Of a DNA stretch of 64,000 bases, positions 46,621-57,217 are shown in pieces. The DNA is from Cololabis saira (taxonomy: Eukaryota; Chordata; Actinopteri; Beloniformes; Belonidae). The notes beneath the pieces were generated by a model, which saw only the letters and a program-made list of their open reading frames with translations, was not told the origin of the DNA and did not search any database. The position numbers and the translations under genes were made by a program. Positions within the stretch are counted from its first letter, which is position 1; each line of letters starts with the position of its first letter. The stretch lies in contig NC_084587.1 in assembly GCF_033807715.1 (NCBI RefSeq), positions 19,763,017-19,827,016 on the forward strand, given 5' to 3'.

Positions 46621-47545
46621 CCTCAGCTATGTTAACCTCAGGCACTTAGGCTAACATGAGACGAAATGAAAAATGGGTATCGACTAACAAAGGAAGTTAA
46701 GATAGTCAGGGAAAACATGACTTGTCTTCTTCACATCTTTCCACGTTTTTGTGATTTGTTGTCAGTATTGAATTAATGCATAATAAACTATTGCCATAAG
46801 GCTAAGTATGAATGGATTTTGTACAAAGTTCACTATTTGCCTTCAAAATAAAAGGTGAATTATTTGCGTGGAAGTAGTGTAACTTGGATATACTCCACAG
46901 CCCTGGTGCACCATTCTGTCTTGTTTCATTTTACTTTCATTATGTGAAAAATGCTCATACTGCAAGCCTCATCAACAACAACAGCTTTGTACTTTTTCTG
47001 AATGTATGGGTGCTGCATGTTGCACAAAATCTGCTCACCGCTATTAAATCTGCTCACTGGCCCTTTAAAAATGTATTTACCAAATTAAGATTCACCCCTT
47101 GCTTTTAATCCATTGTCTTTGTGCCACATCTGCACAATATTTTTCTGAATTTTAGCCAATAAGTCTGACATTGTAAACAATATAACTATGTCACTCAACG
47201 ACTGTCATCTTTGTCTATGAGGGAATAACAGATGATCCTGCAGCAGGAGGACAAACATTATGATGACGCTAGATGCTAAATACAAACAAACATAATATTC
47301 AAAAGCTAGTTTAGCGTTAAATCAACCCTGGGCCTTTTGTGATAATTAGTTTAAGCTTTCATTAGGGACAGAAAAAACATGAACTGAATTTAGAGTTAGA
47401 CCAGAATATGTTTGCAGCATAATGGATTTAACCCAAATGACATTAACATATCCTTCCAGTGTGATGCAATGTTTTCATTAGTCTGTAGGCTACAAGTTGA
47501 TCACCGATAGATGCAAAAAGAGTCTGCATCCTGGTTCAGAACTTA

Positions 47546-47548
<3 letters not shown>
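46621..47548. other. no recognised feature
   Basis: AT-rich unique DNA. Confidence 0.4.

Positions 47549-47588
<40 letters not shown>
47549..47588. repeat. (AT)n microsatellite, ~40 bp
   Basis: Pure AT dinucleotides followed by a TATGGT-rich patch. The Tyr-Ile repeats of the minus-strand frame derive from it. Confidence 0.95.
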
Positions 47589-47590
<2 letters not shown>

Positions 47591-49269
47591 TTTGGTATAT
47601 GGTATATGGTTTGTCTATAGGGACCCTTTTCGGACAATCAACTAAATAAGGACGTGTTTGAGCCTTTCCAGAGGTTTGAAATAGCAATATATTGAGAAAG
47701 CTACATGCTTTCTTGGATAATCTTAATGGATATGATACTGCAAATGTTTTTTCTGTTCCAACTCAAAAACTGCTTCTGTTAACATTGCTTTGCTCCCAAA
47801 TGAAGGTTTCATACTCATTGCCATCTAGTAAAAGAGCTGAGGTTGATTTCATATTTGTAAGTGACTTAAAGGTTGAAGATGTAATCATTACAGAAAGTAT
47901 TTCTCATTTTATTGGTTAAAATAGTTTTTACATTCCAGTAATATTGAAGTGACCTGAGATTAATTTGAAAAGCTTATGCCATCTGTGGAGGATGAGGTTC
48001 TGTAAGAAACACGCGTAATCATTTTATAGGGAGCTGAGGGAAATGGTTTGTCGCCCACATTTGTATCATGTTTACTCTCTCTATGTGGTCATGTTGCAGT
48101 CAAGCGGGTAGATTCAGAGCTCACATTAGTGGTCAGTGGTAACGGCAAGACGTTGCACTGGCAGAGTGAACGGGAACACAGGAAAAGCCAGTGTTGGATG
48201 TAAAAGTAAGCCTGTATTCAATACATGCCAGACAGATAAAACAGAAACACCATCATCACTTACCGGTAGCTTATTTAGCAGCGTTGTATCACACCTGAGC
48301 ATTTTGGTGTTGTACTCTCAAAATCTGATTCTTATACATTTTCTAGACATAATCTACTCCCTTTTAAATAAACTCAAAGATGTTTATAATACACAGAAAT
48401 TTTACTCTTAAATTCGATAAGAACTAATGAGTCAGAGGTGGAAAATCCGGCCCCCATCCGCTTTCGTATGTTAGTAAAAACTGGCGTGTAGTAAACTACA
48501 AGTCTGAGTATTTTTAACGCGCAGTATGTAAAGTTGAACTAACTAAATGAAGTTTGCAGGTGGAAAACAAAAAAAAATAAAATACATTTTACATCTATAG
48601 ACTCAATCTCACAAGTCTGGAAAAGTACGATAAGACATTGAAAACATGTTTGCATTCATTCCATTATGATATATTGAATTCTGCAGAAGTGGGGGCAGCT
48701 GCACTCTTGTTGGGATTAATCCTTTATGTGAACTGAAAGTGTGTGCATCAGTTGTTGAAAAACCCCGGAAATATTATAAAAGGTCATGCAGTTGCATGGT
48801 GTACACGCTTATCATTAATCTAAAAAAAAAGAAAATAAGTTACATTTGAAAAACAAACAATTCTACATCTTTTTTCAATCTTGAATTATTTCCATCTATT
48901 GTCTTGGCTTTCTCTTTAGGTAGATTGATTTTACGGTAACTCATAATTCGTGAGAAAATTAGTAATTTTAGGAACAGTGGACTCTTATAATCTGTGTTGC
49001 TTCAATCCCTTTAATTATTCACTTTGCATTAGATGGAAAAGGAACCGATAGACTGTCATGTGCAAACATAATCAACCCCTCTTTTAATCCTTTTTTTTGT
49101 ATGTGTGTAATGGGCCTAGGTTTTGGGTCATACTCTCAGACAAAAAGCACATGATATTTTTCATATTGCATATTTTTATATGATACAAATTAAGCCAAAA
49201 AGAGAAGTAGCCCCTTATTGCAGCCGTATGATTTAAAACCATCCTTTCAGGTGCTGAAAATCACCAGCA
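47589..49269. other. no recognised feature
   Basis: Plus-strand frames at 47692-47919 and 48136-48411 have no recognisable motif. AT-rich, with A-runs near 48568 and 48821. Confidence 0.4.
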
Positions 49270-50140
49270 TTTGATGAAACAGACATCAGCAGGTATAGAG
49301 ACCTCTATAAAAGAAAACATTTAGCTGGTTTTGAAGATTCAGGCGTGACAGAACACAATGCCCGTAGGGCAAGATGTAAGCATTTGTTCCTTACTTGTAT
49401 GTCATGTTGGATGAAAGCATAACTATGAAATGAGTAACTGTAACTGTAACTCTAAGCAGTGGTCTAAGCAACTGTTCTGCATATTAATGAGAAAAGGAAG
49501 ATCAAATACATTTCCAAACTACTTGGAGTTTAACATTCCACAGCGAGAAAGATTATTCACAAGCAGAAAGCATTCAAAACAGTAGGAAATCTTCCCATGT
49601 GTGAACACTTAAAAACACATGAGCATGACTAACACAAAACTGCATCTGAACAAACCACAACATTCGCGGAACAATTTCCTTTGGACTGATGAAACCACAA
49701 TAGAGTTGTTGGAATGGTGAGAACAGTCACAGTATTTCAGCAGAAACACATTAAACACTGTCAACAGGGTGAGGATTCGGGGAGGACTTGGCTACTTTTG
49801 AGGGGCCCACCGATTCCTCTGTATACAGTCCCAAAATATCCCAGAGACCAATATCTGGGCTACCTACCTGTTCAACTGAACACAAATTTACAGCAAATTT
49901 ACATCAGAATGGCTGAAAAACAAATGGATCAAGGTTTAAAAAGTCAAAATCCAGACCCTGACCCAATTAAAATGCTGTGGATAACCTTTACGAGATGTGC
50001 ATCAGCAGACGCTCTAGAATCCCAACGAACTGAAACGATATCCAAAATACTGGACCAACATTCCTCCGTAGGAACGTGAAGGATTGATAAAATCATAAAA
50101 GAAACAACTACTTCAAGTTATTTCCGCTCGAGGAAATCCA
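49270..50140 (+). mobile_element. Tc1/mariner transposon relic (second lineage)
   Basis: The middle contains TTTGGACTGATGAAACCACA (WTDETT, compare WSDETKIE), and downstream NPDPDPIKMLW (compare SPDLNPIEMLW with the third catalytic residue block), then AACATTCCTCCGTAGGAACG and ACTACTTCAAGTTATTTCCG, the conserved transposase-end and 3' region. A plus-strand frame of 121 codons (49714-50079) spans part of it, but the region between the two motifs is shortened and catalytic residues have changed. Termini not resolved. Confidence 0.65.
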
Positions 50141-50240
50141 TAAGTTCTTGATTAATGGGGTATTTACTACCTGCATATTTGAAATATAAAAAATAGTGAT
50201 ATGTTATTTGTTTGAAGCTGTATTTTTCTAAGACGTAGAC

Positions 50241-50887
50241 CAGGGGTCGGCAACCCAAAATGTTGAAAGAGCCATATTGGACCAAAAACACAAAAAAACA
50301 AATGACGGGAGCCGCAAAAAATTAAGTCTTGTATAAGCCTTAGAATTAAGACAAACACATGCTGCATGTATCTATATTAGTTATAACTGGGAGAAGATTT
50401 TTTTTTTCATTATGCACTTTGAGAAAAAAGTCGAAATGTTGAGAAAAAAGTCAAAATGTCGAGATTAATGTTGAAGTACAATTTCCAGAAAAAAGTTGAA
50501 ATGTCGAGAAAAGAGTTGAAATATCGAGAAAAAATTTGAAATGTTGAGAAAAAGTCAAAAATTCGAGGAAAGTCGAAATGTCGAGATTAATGTTGAAGTA
50601 CAATCTCGGGAAAAAAGTCAAAATGTCGAGAAAAAATTCGAAATGTCGAAAAAAGTCAAAATTTCGAGAAAAAAGTAGAAATGTGGAGATTAAAAAGGAA
50701 AGGAAAAAGGAAGAAAACAAGAGAAAAAAAGGAAAAAGGAAGAAAAAAAGAGAAAAAGACGAAAAAGAGAAAAAAGAGAAGGAAAGGAAAACAAAAGAAA
50801 TAAAAGGTCAATCTTTTTTTTTTGGAGCCACTAGGGCGGCACTAAAGAGCCGCATGCGGCTCTAGAGCCGCGGGTTGCCGACCCCTG
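50241..50887. mobile_element. hAT-type MITE with perfect 8-bp target duplication and internal minisatellite
   Basis: Perfect 16-bp ends CAGGGGTCGGCAACCC / GGGTTGCCGACCCCTG, flanked by ACGTAGAC on both sides (50233-50240 and 50888-50895). The interior is a degenerate array of GTCGAAATGTCGAGAAAAA-like units (about 50421-50690) followed by a purine-only tract (50690-50810). Close to the right end GCCGCATGCGGC and GCTCTAGAGC are palindromic. Lys/Glu-rich and Phe/Ser-rich frames are translations of the repeats. Confidence 0.92.
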
Positions 50888-50895
50888 ACGTAGAC

Positions 50896-51379
50896 CATCT
50901 ATGCTCAGAACTTTTAATTGTTGTTACAGATCTGGAATGATTATCGGCCCAAAACTTTTCTTCTATGGCGTTAATTCTGTTTGTGTGCAGCGGAGGCCTC
51001 AACACCGATACCACGCACGCATTAAGACTCCCAGTCCAGAATATGAGGATTATTCTGTCATCCATGAGTGCTGCTGGGAGAGCATGATAGATAGAGAAAC
51101 AAGAGCAAGGAAAGGCAGGTGGGTGGAAGTGCAGTGGAAGGCAAACGGGTGAAGACTCGGTTCAGCCTGAGTGCTTCACTCATGCAACAAAAATGCTGAT
51201 GAGGTCACTCACCAGCAACGCCACCTCCTTTTTTTCACTCCTTCCATCTCGCTCTGTCATTCAAACAGCCTCCCCTCATTTCTCCTTTCCCTTCCTCTCA
51301 TCTTAACTGTGCCAGGATTTCCTTTCCTCCCCAGCAATGTGCTATTTTGGCATAACAGATTTATTGGTTACGTCATATT
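50896..51379. other. no recognised feature
   Basis: Unique-looking DNA, short frames without domains. Confidence 0.4.
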
Positions 51380-51640
51380 TCTTCCCTGTTTTAATCAAAC
51401 GCTGTAGCGCCGGGGCTGACTTGTGCTCAGATTAATGTCGCCATTGATCAGATTGGATGGAGGTGTCCTCGCACCCGCTCCACACACCCTCCCTCACTAT
51501 TTTATTACTGGAAAAGGGCTTTGCACCCTCAAATTTCCAGTAATGTGCCACTTCCCTCTGCGGCTGTGACTCACACGTGCCCCGTTCACCATTGTGCTCG
51601 TATATTTACTTATGTAATATCTTTTATCAGCGCTTACAAG
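51380..51640. other. candidate conserved non-coding element
   Basis: Low-repeat block with GTGCTCAGATTAATGTCGCC (around 51423), ATTGATCAGATTGGATGG and GTATATTTACTTATGTAATA (around 51600). Balanced composition, no frame. Appearance only. Confidence 0.22.
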
Positions 51641-51935
51641 CTCACATCTTAGATTTTATTTAATGTTGTTATCATTTTTGGGGCATTTTCTTCTCTCGCT
51701 AATATAGTGGAAATAGGGAATTCAAATTAAATTTGTTGTTATTTTTAAAGCAAAGCATTGCGATGTTGAGGTCCGCACACATCTGGGAGTGGGAGTGAGA
51801 GGAGAGCAGGTGCAGCGGCGAGGTGGTGACAATGCTGCGTGAGGAAGTCATTTTTACAAACACACCGTGGCGGCCAGGGCCAGTGGCAGCCATCAGCTCT
51901 GCTCCTTCCCCTGCCAGCACACACACCCAAACACC

Positions 51936-51962
51936 TACACACACACACACACACACACACAC
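51936..51962. repeat. (CA)n, ~13 units
   Basis: Pure run within a wider CA/CCA-rich stretch (51917-51995). Confidence 0.92.
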
Positions 51963-52288
51963 ATCATCACACCATCACACCACCACCAATTCTTCCAGCC
52001 ACCCCCTACCCCCCTCCACCGTTATCTCCCGGCCTGCCAGTCACGCAGCCGCAGCCCTCCACTCTCCCCCGCGTCGATCATGCGTGACATGGAGGTCAGT
52101 AGCAAGCAGTGGCGAGGCAAAGAGCCTTCGCGGACCCCCTCCTTCCATCGCCCCCCTGGGGTGTGACCGGCGAGCAGTCCGCCACACGCGCTGGGAAATT
52201 ACCACCCATCTTTTGTTGCTAAGTGCACGGGTGAGTGATGAACAGAAGCGGCCTTTGGCAGATGCTAACTGCAGGGGTGTAGAAGGAG

Positions 52289-52304
52289 GTGTGTGCATGT
52301 GTTT

Positions 52305-52370
<66 letters not shown>
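52289..52370. repeat. (TG)n microsatellite, ~80 bp
   Basis: Interrupted at its left by CATG and TTTG; pure from about 52313. Frames of 130-190 codons on either strand owe their length to this run and its purine-rich neighbour. Confidence 0.95.
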
Positions 52371-52372
<2 letters not shown>

Positions 52373-52379
52373 TGGGGGG

Positions 52380-52660
52380 GTTGGGGGTGGAAGGAAAAGT
52401 GTAAAGAGAGAGAAAAAGAGTGCTTGGAGGGAAGTGGCTGCTGATGGTGGAAGGACGGGGTAGAGGGGGGGAGGATGGGTGGCGGCAGAGAAGCAGAGCC
52501 GCAGCCTTCTGATTAAGGGCGAAAGGCTGAGGTGGTGGGGCGGAGGGAGGAGGAGGAGGAGGAGGAGGAGGAGGGACACAGAGAACAGAGCGACGGAGCA
52601 ACGTGGAGAGGAGACGGAGGGAGAGAAAGAGGAGACGGAGAGGTGGGGGAGGGGCAGGAG
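52380..52660. repeat. polypurine tract with (GGA)n
   Basis: About 280 bp with a strongly purine-biased top strand, including a (GGA)n run at about 52547-52575. GC-rich; could form triplex or G-rich structures. CpG density is modest and no TATA or coding start is recognisable, so I do not call a promoter. Confidence 0.75.
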
Positions 52661-54101
52661 GGACAATTATCCGAGCTCAAAGGCCATCTCTGAAAAGGCA
52701 AGAAAATAGACGGACATGGAGGAGCTCAGAACGAGCTCGGGCTGGTGTTAAAAGCCTGTTAGCGCCGCCTTTGCTTTTTCTTCCTCTCCCGCTTCTTTGT
52801 TTGTGATTTGGTGTTTAGAAAAATGTGAGCTGGGATTACGCCGGGCTTTTTAAAGAAACTTTGAAAATCGCTGCTAGGTTCCTGTGAAACCGATGTGGCT
52901 TTAGAGCTTGTCGGTAGAAAACTTTTTTCTTTCCCCTGCTCACAATGAAGCCTAAAATAAAAAACACCCTTCCATTAGGCCTATAACACCTTTTTTTTTT
53001 TTTTTTTTCTTGTAAAGAGGTTAAATACTTGTGTGTACACTGATTTTAAACGTCAACACTGATTTTGTCTGTATATGTGCATATATGTGCCTAAAACTGC
53101 CTGCATTACAATGTGTTTCATTGCATCTTTCTGTCTTCTTAACTTTAGTAGAAGAGAATTAATGTACAGACCAGATCAAGATGTTCTGAATACTCCAAGT
53201 GCCCTTTATTTTCTTTCTTTCTTTTTTTTTTTTGGACAAATTCATGCTGAACTTAGAACAAGAGCCATTTAACGTTATTGAGGAGAGGATGCAAAACCCA
53301 CGAACACTGAGTGAGAGAATGAGAGAAGAAGAGCACCTGTGTCATTGTTATGCCTGTTGCCTGGTAACAACAGTCTTCACGGTGCACCAAGCAGAAGTCA
53401 TGCATGAAGATAGACTTCTTCCTGGATTTCTTTTTAAAAAAAGGAAAGAAAACAGTTAAAGAAGAATGACATTTTCCATGAAGGTTTTTGAGAATATTTT
53501 TGTTTAGCTATCGTCTCTGTATAGTTTTCAACACAAACAAGTGCTGATTATAAAATTACCTTAGTCAGCTACAAAGTGTGCTCGGTAGCCGTGCTGTCTC
53601 AGTCTTTTTAGGCTTTTCAGATGATTGGTTTTATCCGTTTGTGAACACACACAAACACAAAACAGAGGTGTGATCTGCCAATGGTACATAGTCATGCATG
53701 TTTCTCCCAACACGATTAAACAAACAACTTGTGATCCTCATCAACACATAAATGCACTCCAAATAAAACAGATCATATTTAAGGATATTTTGCTTTTGTT
53801 TCACCTTTAATTCAACCTTTAAAGCACTTATGCATGCACATGGTACAATGCAAAACATTGGGCCTTCTTGTTGTTTTATCAAAGCTTTAATCACATCTGT
53901 TTTTATTTTCCAGTTTCTTTTAGATACAGAGAAAGCAGGCATCTGGCTCTCCTAAATCTAAATAGAATAAATAAATTAATTATCCCGTTTAACATCTGTA
54001 TGGGTTGGTTTCCTTAAAGAGAGCTGACTCTCTGGTTCTTAAAAAGAGAACAACAAAAACAATGTATTATTTAAATGTATTATTATTATTATCATTATTG
54101 T
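52661..54101. other. no recognised feature
   Basis: Mostly unique DNA with T-runs at 52991-53008 and about 53213-53234. Frames near 53075-53459 and 53625-53942 lack domains. Confidence 0.4.
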
Positions 54102-54175
54102 CAGAGCTGGCCCAAGGTATAAGCAAAGTGTGCAGCTGCTTAGGGGCCCCACACCACCAGGGGGCCCCCAAGAGC
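54102..54175 (+). mobile_element. hAT terminus fragment
   Basis: Starts CAGAGCTGGCCCAAGG and continues GGCCCCACACCACCAGGGGG-type sequence, as in the ends of ZMYM1-like hAT elements. It resembles the CAGGGCCGCC end at 19391. No partner end or duplication found. Confidence 0.45.
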
Positions 54176-54360
54176 ACTTTAACGTCAGTATCGTGATTTT
54201 AGAAAAATATAATAATTACACAAATATCGTTGAATAATATATACAAAAACTATCATGCACAAAAATTACAATGATAAACTTTTTTCATGGTTGGCACACA
54301 TGAAAAACACACTGTTGAACGGTAAAAGCACTTTTGAACGGCAAATGCACAGGAAAAGCA

Positions 54361-54361
54361 T

Positions 54362-54392
<31 letters not shown>

Positions 54393-54393
54393 G
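54361..54393. repeat. (ATTT)n, ~8 units
   Basis: Pure tetranucleotide run; the Tyr-Leu-Phe-Ile repeat frame derives from it. Confidence 0.93.
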
Positions 54394-54672
54394 TTTTAGG
54401 TTTACGTGAGAAGACACCAAGAAATCGGCTGCGAAAACTGAGGTCAAATTGAATTTCAAATAATCATTTGTTCATTTTTTTTAACTGTATTTTCGTCTTT
54501 TGGGATTTTTCAAATAAAAGATAGTAATGCATAACAAGTACCAAGACTAACCACATCACACTCACAAGTCGGTATAGATTCCTGATACGTTGATGTGAAC
54601 TTTGATCGCCACCGACTTCATCTTCCTTCATCAATGACATTCCAACCAGGAACTACACTTCTAACCACTGAA

Positions 54673-55113
54673 CAGAGGTGGGTAGAGTAGCCAAAAATTG
54701 TACTCAAGTACTGTTACTTCAGAATAATATGACCCAAGTAGAAGTAAAAAGTAGTCATCCAAATAATTACTTGAGTAAAAGTAAAGAATTACTTGGTGAA
54801 AAAACTACTCAAGTACTGAGTAACTGTCTGATTTATTTTTTTAACACAACCATTCAAACAGACAAAAGTACAAAATAATCATCTTCAGGCAAATTAAATC
54901 AATAAAATAATAAAATAAATTGAAATTAATAAAAAATTGCTTAAATTAAAATAATCTTAAAGTAAATTCAAGTACTTTAATAAATAATAAAATAAATATA
55001 ATAATAACAGAATAAAAAAATAAATTAAGCACAAGTAGCACAGAATTTCAAGCCTTTGTACTTTTCTTTTTTAACCAGGCAGAACTTGTGTGTGTGTGTG
55101 TGTGTGTGTGTGT

Positions 55114-55202
<89 letters not shown>

Positions 55203-55453
55203 AGTCTGTGTATATGTGACAAAACATGCAAAAACAAACATTTTTCCCAAAGAATCACCCAGTGTCATGAGATTGACGCGTACGTGGATAAAAGGGATAA
55301 AAGAAAAGTAACAGCTCAACGTAGCCTAATGTGGCGGAGTGGGAGTAACAGTTTCTTCTTCACAAATCTACTCAAGTAAAAGTAAAAAGTGTACCCAAAA
55401 CGTACTCAAGTAAATGTAACGGAGTAAATGTAACTCGTTACTACCCATCTCTG
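54673..55453. mobile_element. hAT-type MITE with perfect 8-bp target duplication
   Basis: 781 bp. Ends CAGAGGTGGGTAG and, inverted, CAGAGATGGGTAG (12 of 13). Flanked by CCACTGAA on both sides (54665-54672 and 55454-55461). Sub-terminal sequence on both sides is rich in ACTCAAGTA / AAAAGTAAA motifs in inverted order. The middle is AT-rich and contains a (TG)n tract. No transposase. Confidence 0.92.
55087..55200. repeat. (TG)n microsatellite, ~113 bp, one interruption
   Basis: TG run broken once by TAAG near 55113; lies inside the hAT MITE. Confidence 0.96.
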
Positions 55454-55461
55454 CCACTGAA

Positions 55462-55874
55462 TTGTTGTTCTAACGACACAACGTTGTTTGCAAACATGTG
55501 TTTGAAGGTTGGTTTTTCCAAAAACAACAATGGCGGTGCTATGGAGGTTATCAACGTCATCACCTCTATTGTTCCAGCTATGACTTCAGGAAACATCATA
55601 CATGTGTGGCTCCAACTATGTAAGTTCCTTATGTGGTCAGCAACAATGGTTTTGGAAAAAAAAAATTCTGGTTTACAAACTTCTAGTCCTTTTCAGTTTC
55701 CTTCTCTCCATGAAGCTGAATTAGAATTAATATGATCAGACATCCAATCTTGCAAAGCACATTTTAGAAACTTTTGTGAACAATGACATGCACAAGCCCA
55801 TCCATGAAGAGGCTGCACTGGTTTAAATAGAACTGCACTGGTGTTGGAAAAGGCCCTTCAGCCCTCAACCAGAT
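55462..55874. other. no recognised feature
   Basis: Unique-looking spacer between two transposons. The 83-codon frame has no domain. Confidence 0.4.
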
Positions 55875-56269
55875 TTAAAGGGGACCTATTATGGCATTTA
55901 ATGTATATTTTAAACAGGCCTTGAATGTTTTAAAAACAATCAAAAGCTTGTTTTTTCTATATAAATCAGAAATTCAGCCTGTGGGCCATGTCTCTTTTAC
56001 CGCTTCTAGCCTCCTTCTCTATGAGGGATTCTGAGGGGGCGGGGAGGCTATGATAATGAGGCTCTGTGCTGATTGGCTGCCTGAATGACGTGTAGCATGG
56101 GAGGGAACAAAGCCTCGCTCCGGCCAGAAGAGCAGCGGCTGCGTACACAAAGCGTGTCCCATGCGAGGGAGCTTCGGCGATAAAATAAATTCCACTGCTG
56201 TATTTTTTTTGTATTGGACTGTCCTAACTGGCCGTGAGTTTGTAAATGGATGTGTAAATGGATCTTAAA

Positions 56270-56355
56270 GCCTGATTTACGGTTCTGCGTTAAATCGACG
56301 CGTACCCTACGCTGTAGGCTCTGCGTTGGTGTAACGTGGAACCATAAATCAGCCT
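56270..56355. mobile_element. GCTGATTTATGG foldback family (copy 2)
   Basis: Left arm GCCTGATTTACGGTTCTGCG, core with CGACGCGTACCCTACGCTG and GTAGGCTCTGCG, right arm ending GGAACCATAAATCAGC. About 86 bp, able to fold almost completely. Nested in the TTAA element. Confidence 0.8.
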
Positions 56356-56548
56356 TTAGTTACCTGAAGAGGGGAACGGGTCACCTCGTCTTCACACTAA
56401 TTCACACAGGAAGATTTAATTGAATTCTAAACAGGTACATCACAGTTATTTACTCTGATTCCTCATCATTTAATTTCTTATGTTACAAGACAAATCAATC
56501 ATGTTAACTGTAAAGAAATCACAACACTGAATTTTCACAAATGGCAAC

Positions 56549-56554
56549 TTTATT
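56549..56554 (-). promoter_or_regulatory. poly(A) signal AATAAA (minus strand)
   Basis: TTTATT on the plus strand, so AATAAA on the minus strand, about 46 nt past the stop of the candidate terminal exon at 56600-56671. Position relative to the acceptor and stop is as expected for a 3' end; not proven used. Confidence 0.4.
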
Positions 56555-56599
56555 GTTAAAAAAATAAAACATAAGTTGTATATAAATAACATGTATGCA

Positions 56600-56671
56600 C
56601 TATTGCTGGCTCAAGGAAGGACCGTGCATCTTCTGAAGGTGTTGTTGAACAGCTTCAGGTGCTTGGAAGAT
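56600..56671 (-). other. candidate terminal exon inside the long TTAA element
   Basis: On the minus strand a pyrimidine tract ending TATGGTTTCAG (acceptor, ending at 56672) is followed by 23 codons reading IFQAPEAVQQHLQKMHGPSL and a TAG at 56600-56602, then AATAAA. A consensus-like donor GCG|GTAAGTGAC lies upstream at 56883/56882, giving a 211-nt intron. The frames do not join cleanly: the longest upstream frame enters the exon out of phase and would stop after about five codons, and the in-phase upstream frame is short and without an ATG. So either the donor is wrong, the gene is decayed, or the exon is untranslated. Confidence 0.3.
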
Positions 56672-56709
56672 CTGAAACCATAAACAGAAGAAAAATTTAT
56701 TACTAATAG

Positions 56710-56761
56710 AGCTCCGGTGTTACCTAACGGGTGGGTGGCTCTGTTAGGTAACACTGGAGCT
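56710..56761. repeat. 19-bp stem-loop
   Basis: AGCTCCGGTGTTACCTAAC (56710-56728) pairs with GTTAGGTAACACTGGAGCT (56743-56761) with a single mismatch, across a 14-nt loop. It falls inside the putative intron of the long TTAA element. Confidence 0.85.
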
Positions 56762-57217
56762 GCTCACCGGTCCGGTCCGGTGAGTGGCCCCGGTGCTCTG
56801 GAGCTAAGCTAAATACTTAGCCCATGCAAAGATCATACTTGTAGACAAATATAAATAACATAAAAAAAATAACGTCACTTACCGCTGACTCGTGTGCAGT
56901 TGCCGGGTCCGTACTGTGGGTACTGATCCTTTAATGAGGGTAAATGTCGAAGCAAAAACTGTCTCTCACTGTAGAAACTGCCACCGCTTCCAAACAATGG
57001 CGGACGCTCCAACCGGCGGAGTTGGTTGTGGGTGTGGTTTCTGAACGGCTTGTAGAAGTCACATGACACTGGAAGATTCAGCCGGGCGGGTTGAACAGAC
57101 CCTGCAGAATTTCGTGTCTTTCCATCTTTTCTGTGTTGGCAGGGTGAGGGGAGACCACTTTATATATGTTAAAACAAGAAAAAACATGTTTTTCATAATA
57201 CAGTAGGTCCCCTTTAA

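Larger units (their letters stand above)
55879..57213 (-). mobile_element. TTAA-type element, AGGGGACCTATTATG family (long copy)
   Basis: 1335 bp bounded by TTAA at 55875-55878 and 57214-57217. The left end is AGGGGACCTATTATGGCAT. The right end is the same repeat inverted but with 5 extra bases (CTGTA) inside it. Both sub-terminal regions align with the 521-bp copy at 23379-23899; the extra 800 bp lie in the middle. That middle holds a foldback (56270-56355), a hairpin (56710-56761) and, on the minus strand, splice-like and poly(A) signals. A minus-strand frame (57069-56875) reads into the donor-like site, but no transposase domain is recognised. Confidence 0.85.

Noticed and set aside
50578..50865. 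Lys/Glu-rich 95-codon frame resembling a nuclear coiled coil
   Set aside because: Translation of the purine-only tract inside the hAT MITE.
51823..52404. 193-codon plus-strand frame, the longest in the window
   Set aside because: It gets its length from a (CA)n run, a Pro/Ser-rich low-complexity stretch and an 80-bp (TG)n run; no domain, and an equally long minus-strand frame overlaps it.
52041..52601. 186-codon minus-strand frame
   Set aside because: Pro-rich and Thr-His-rich translation of the polypurine and (TG)n tracts.
52380..52900. CpG-island promoter
   Set aside because: GC content is raised mainly by GGA/GA repeats; CpG density is modest, and there is no recognisable first exon or core promoter.
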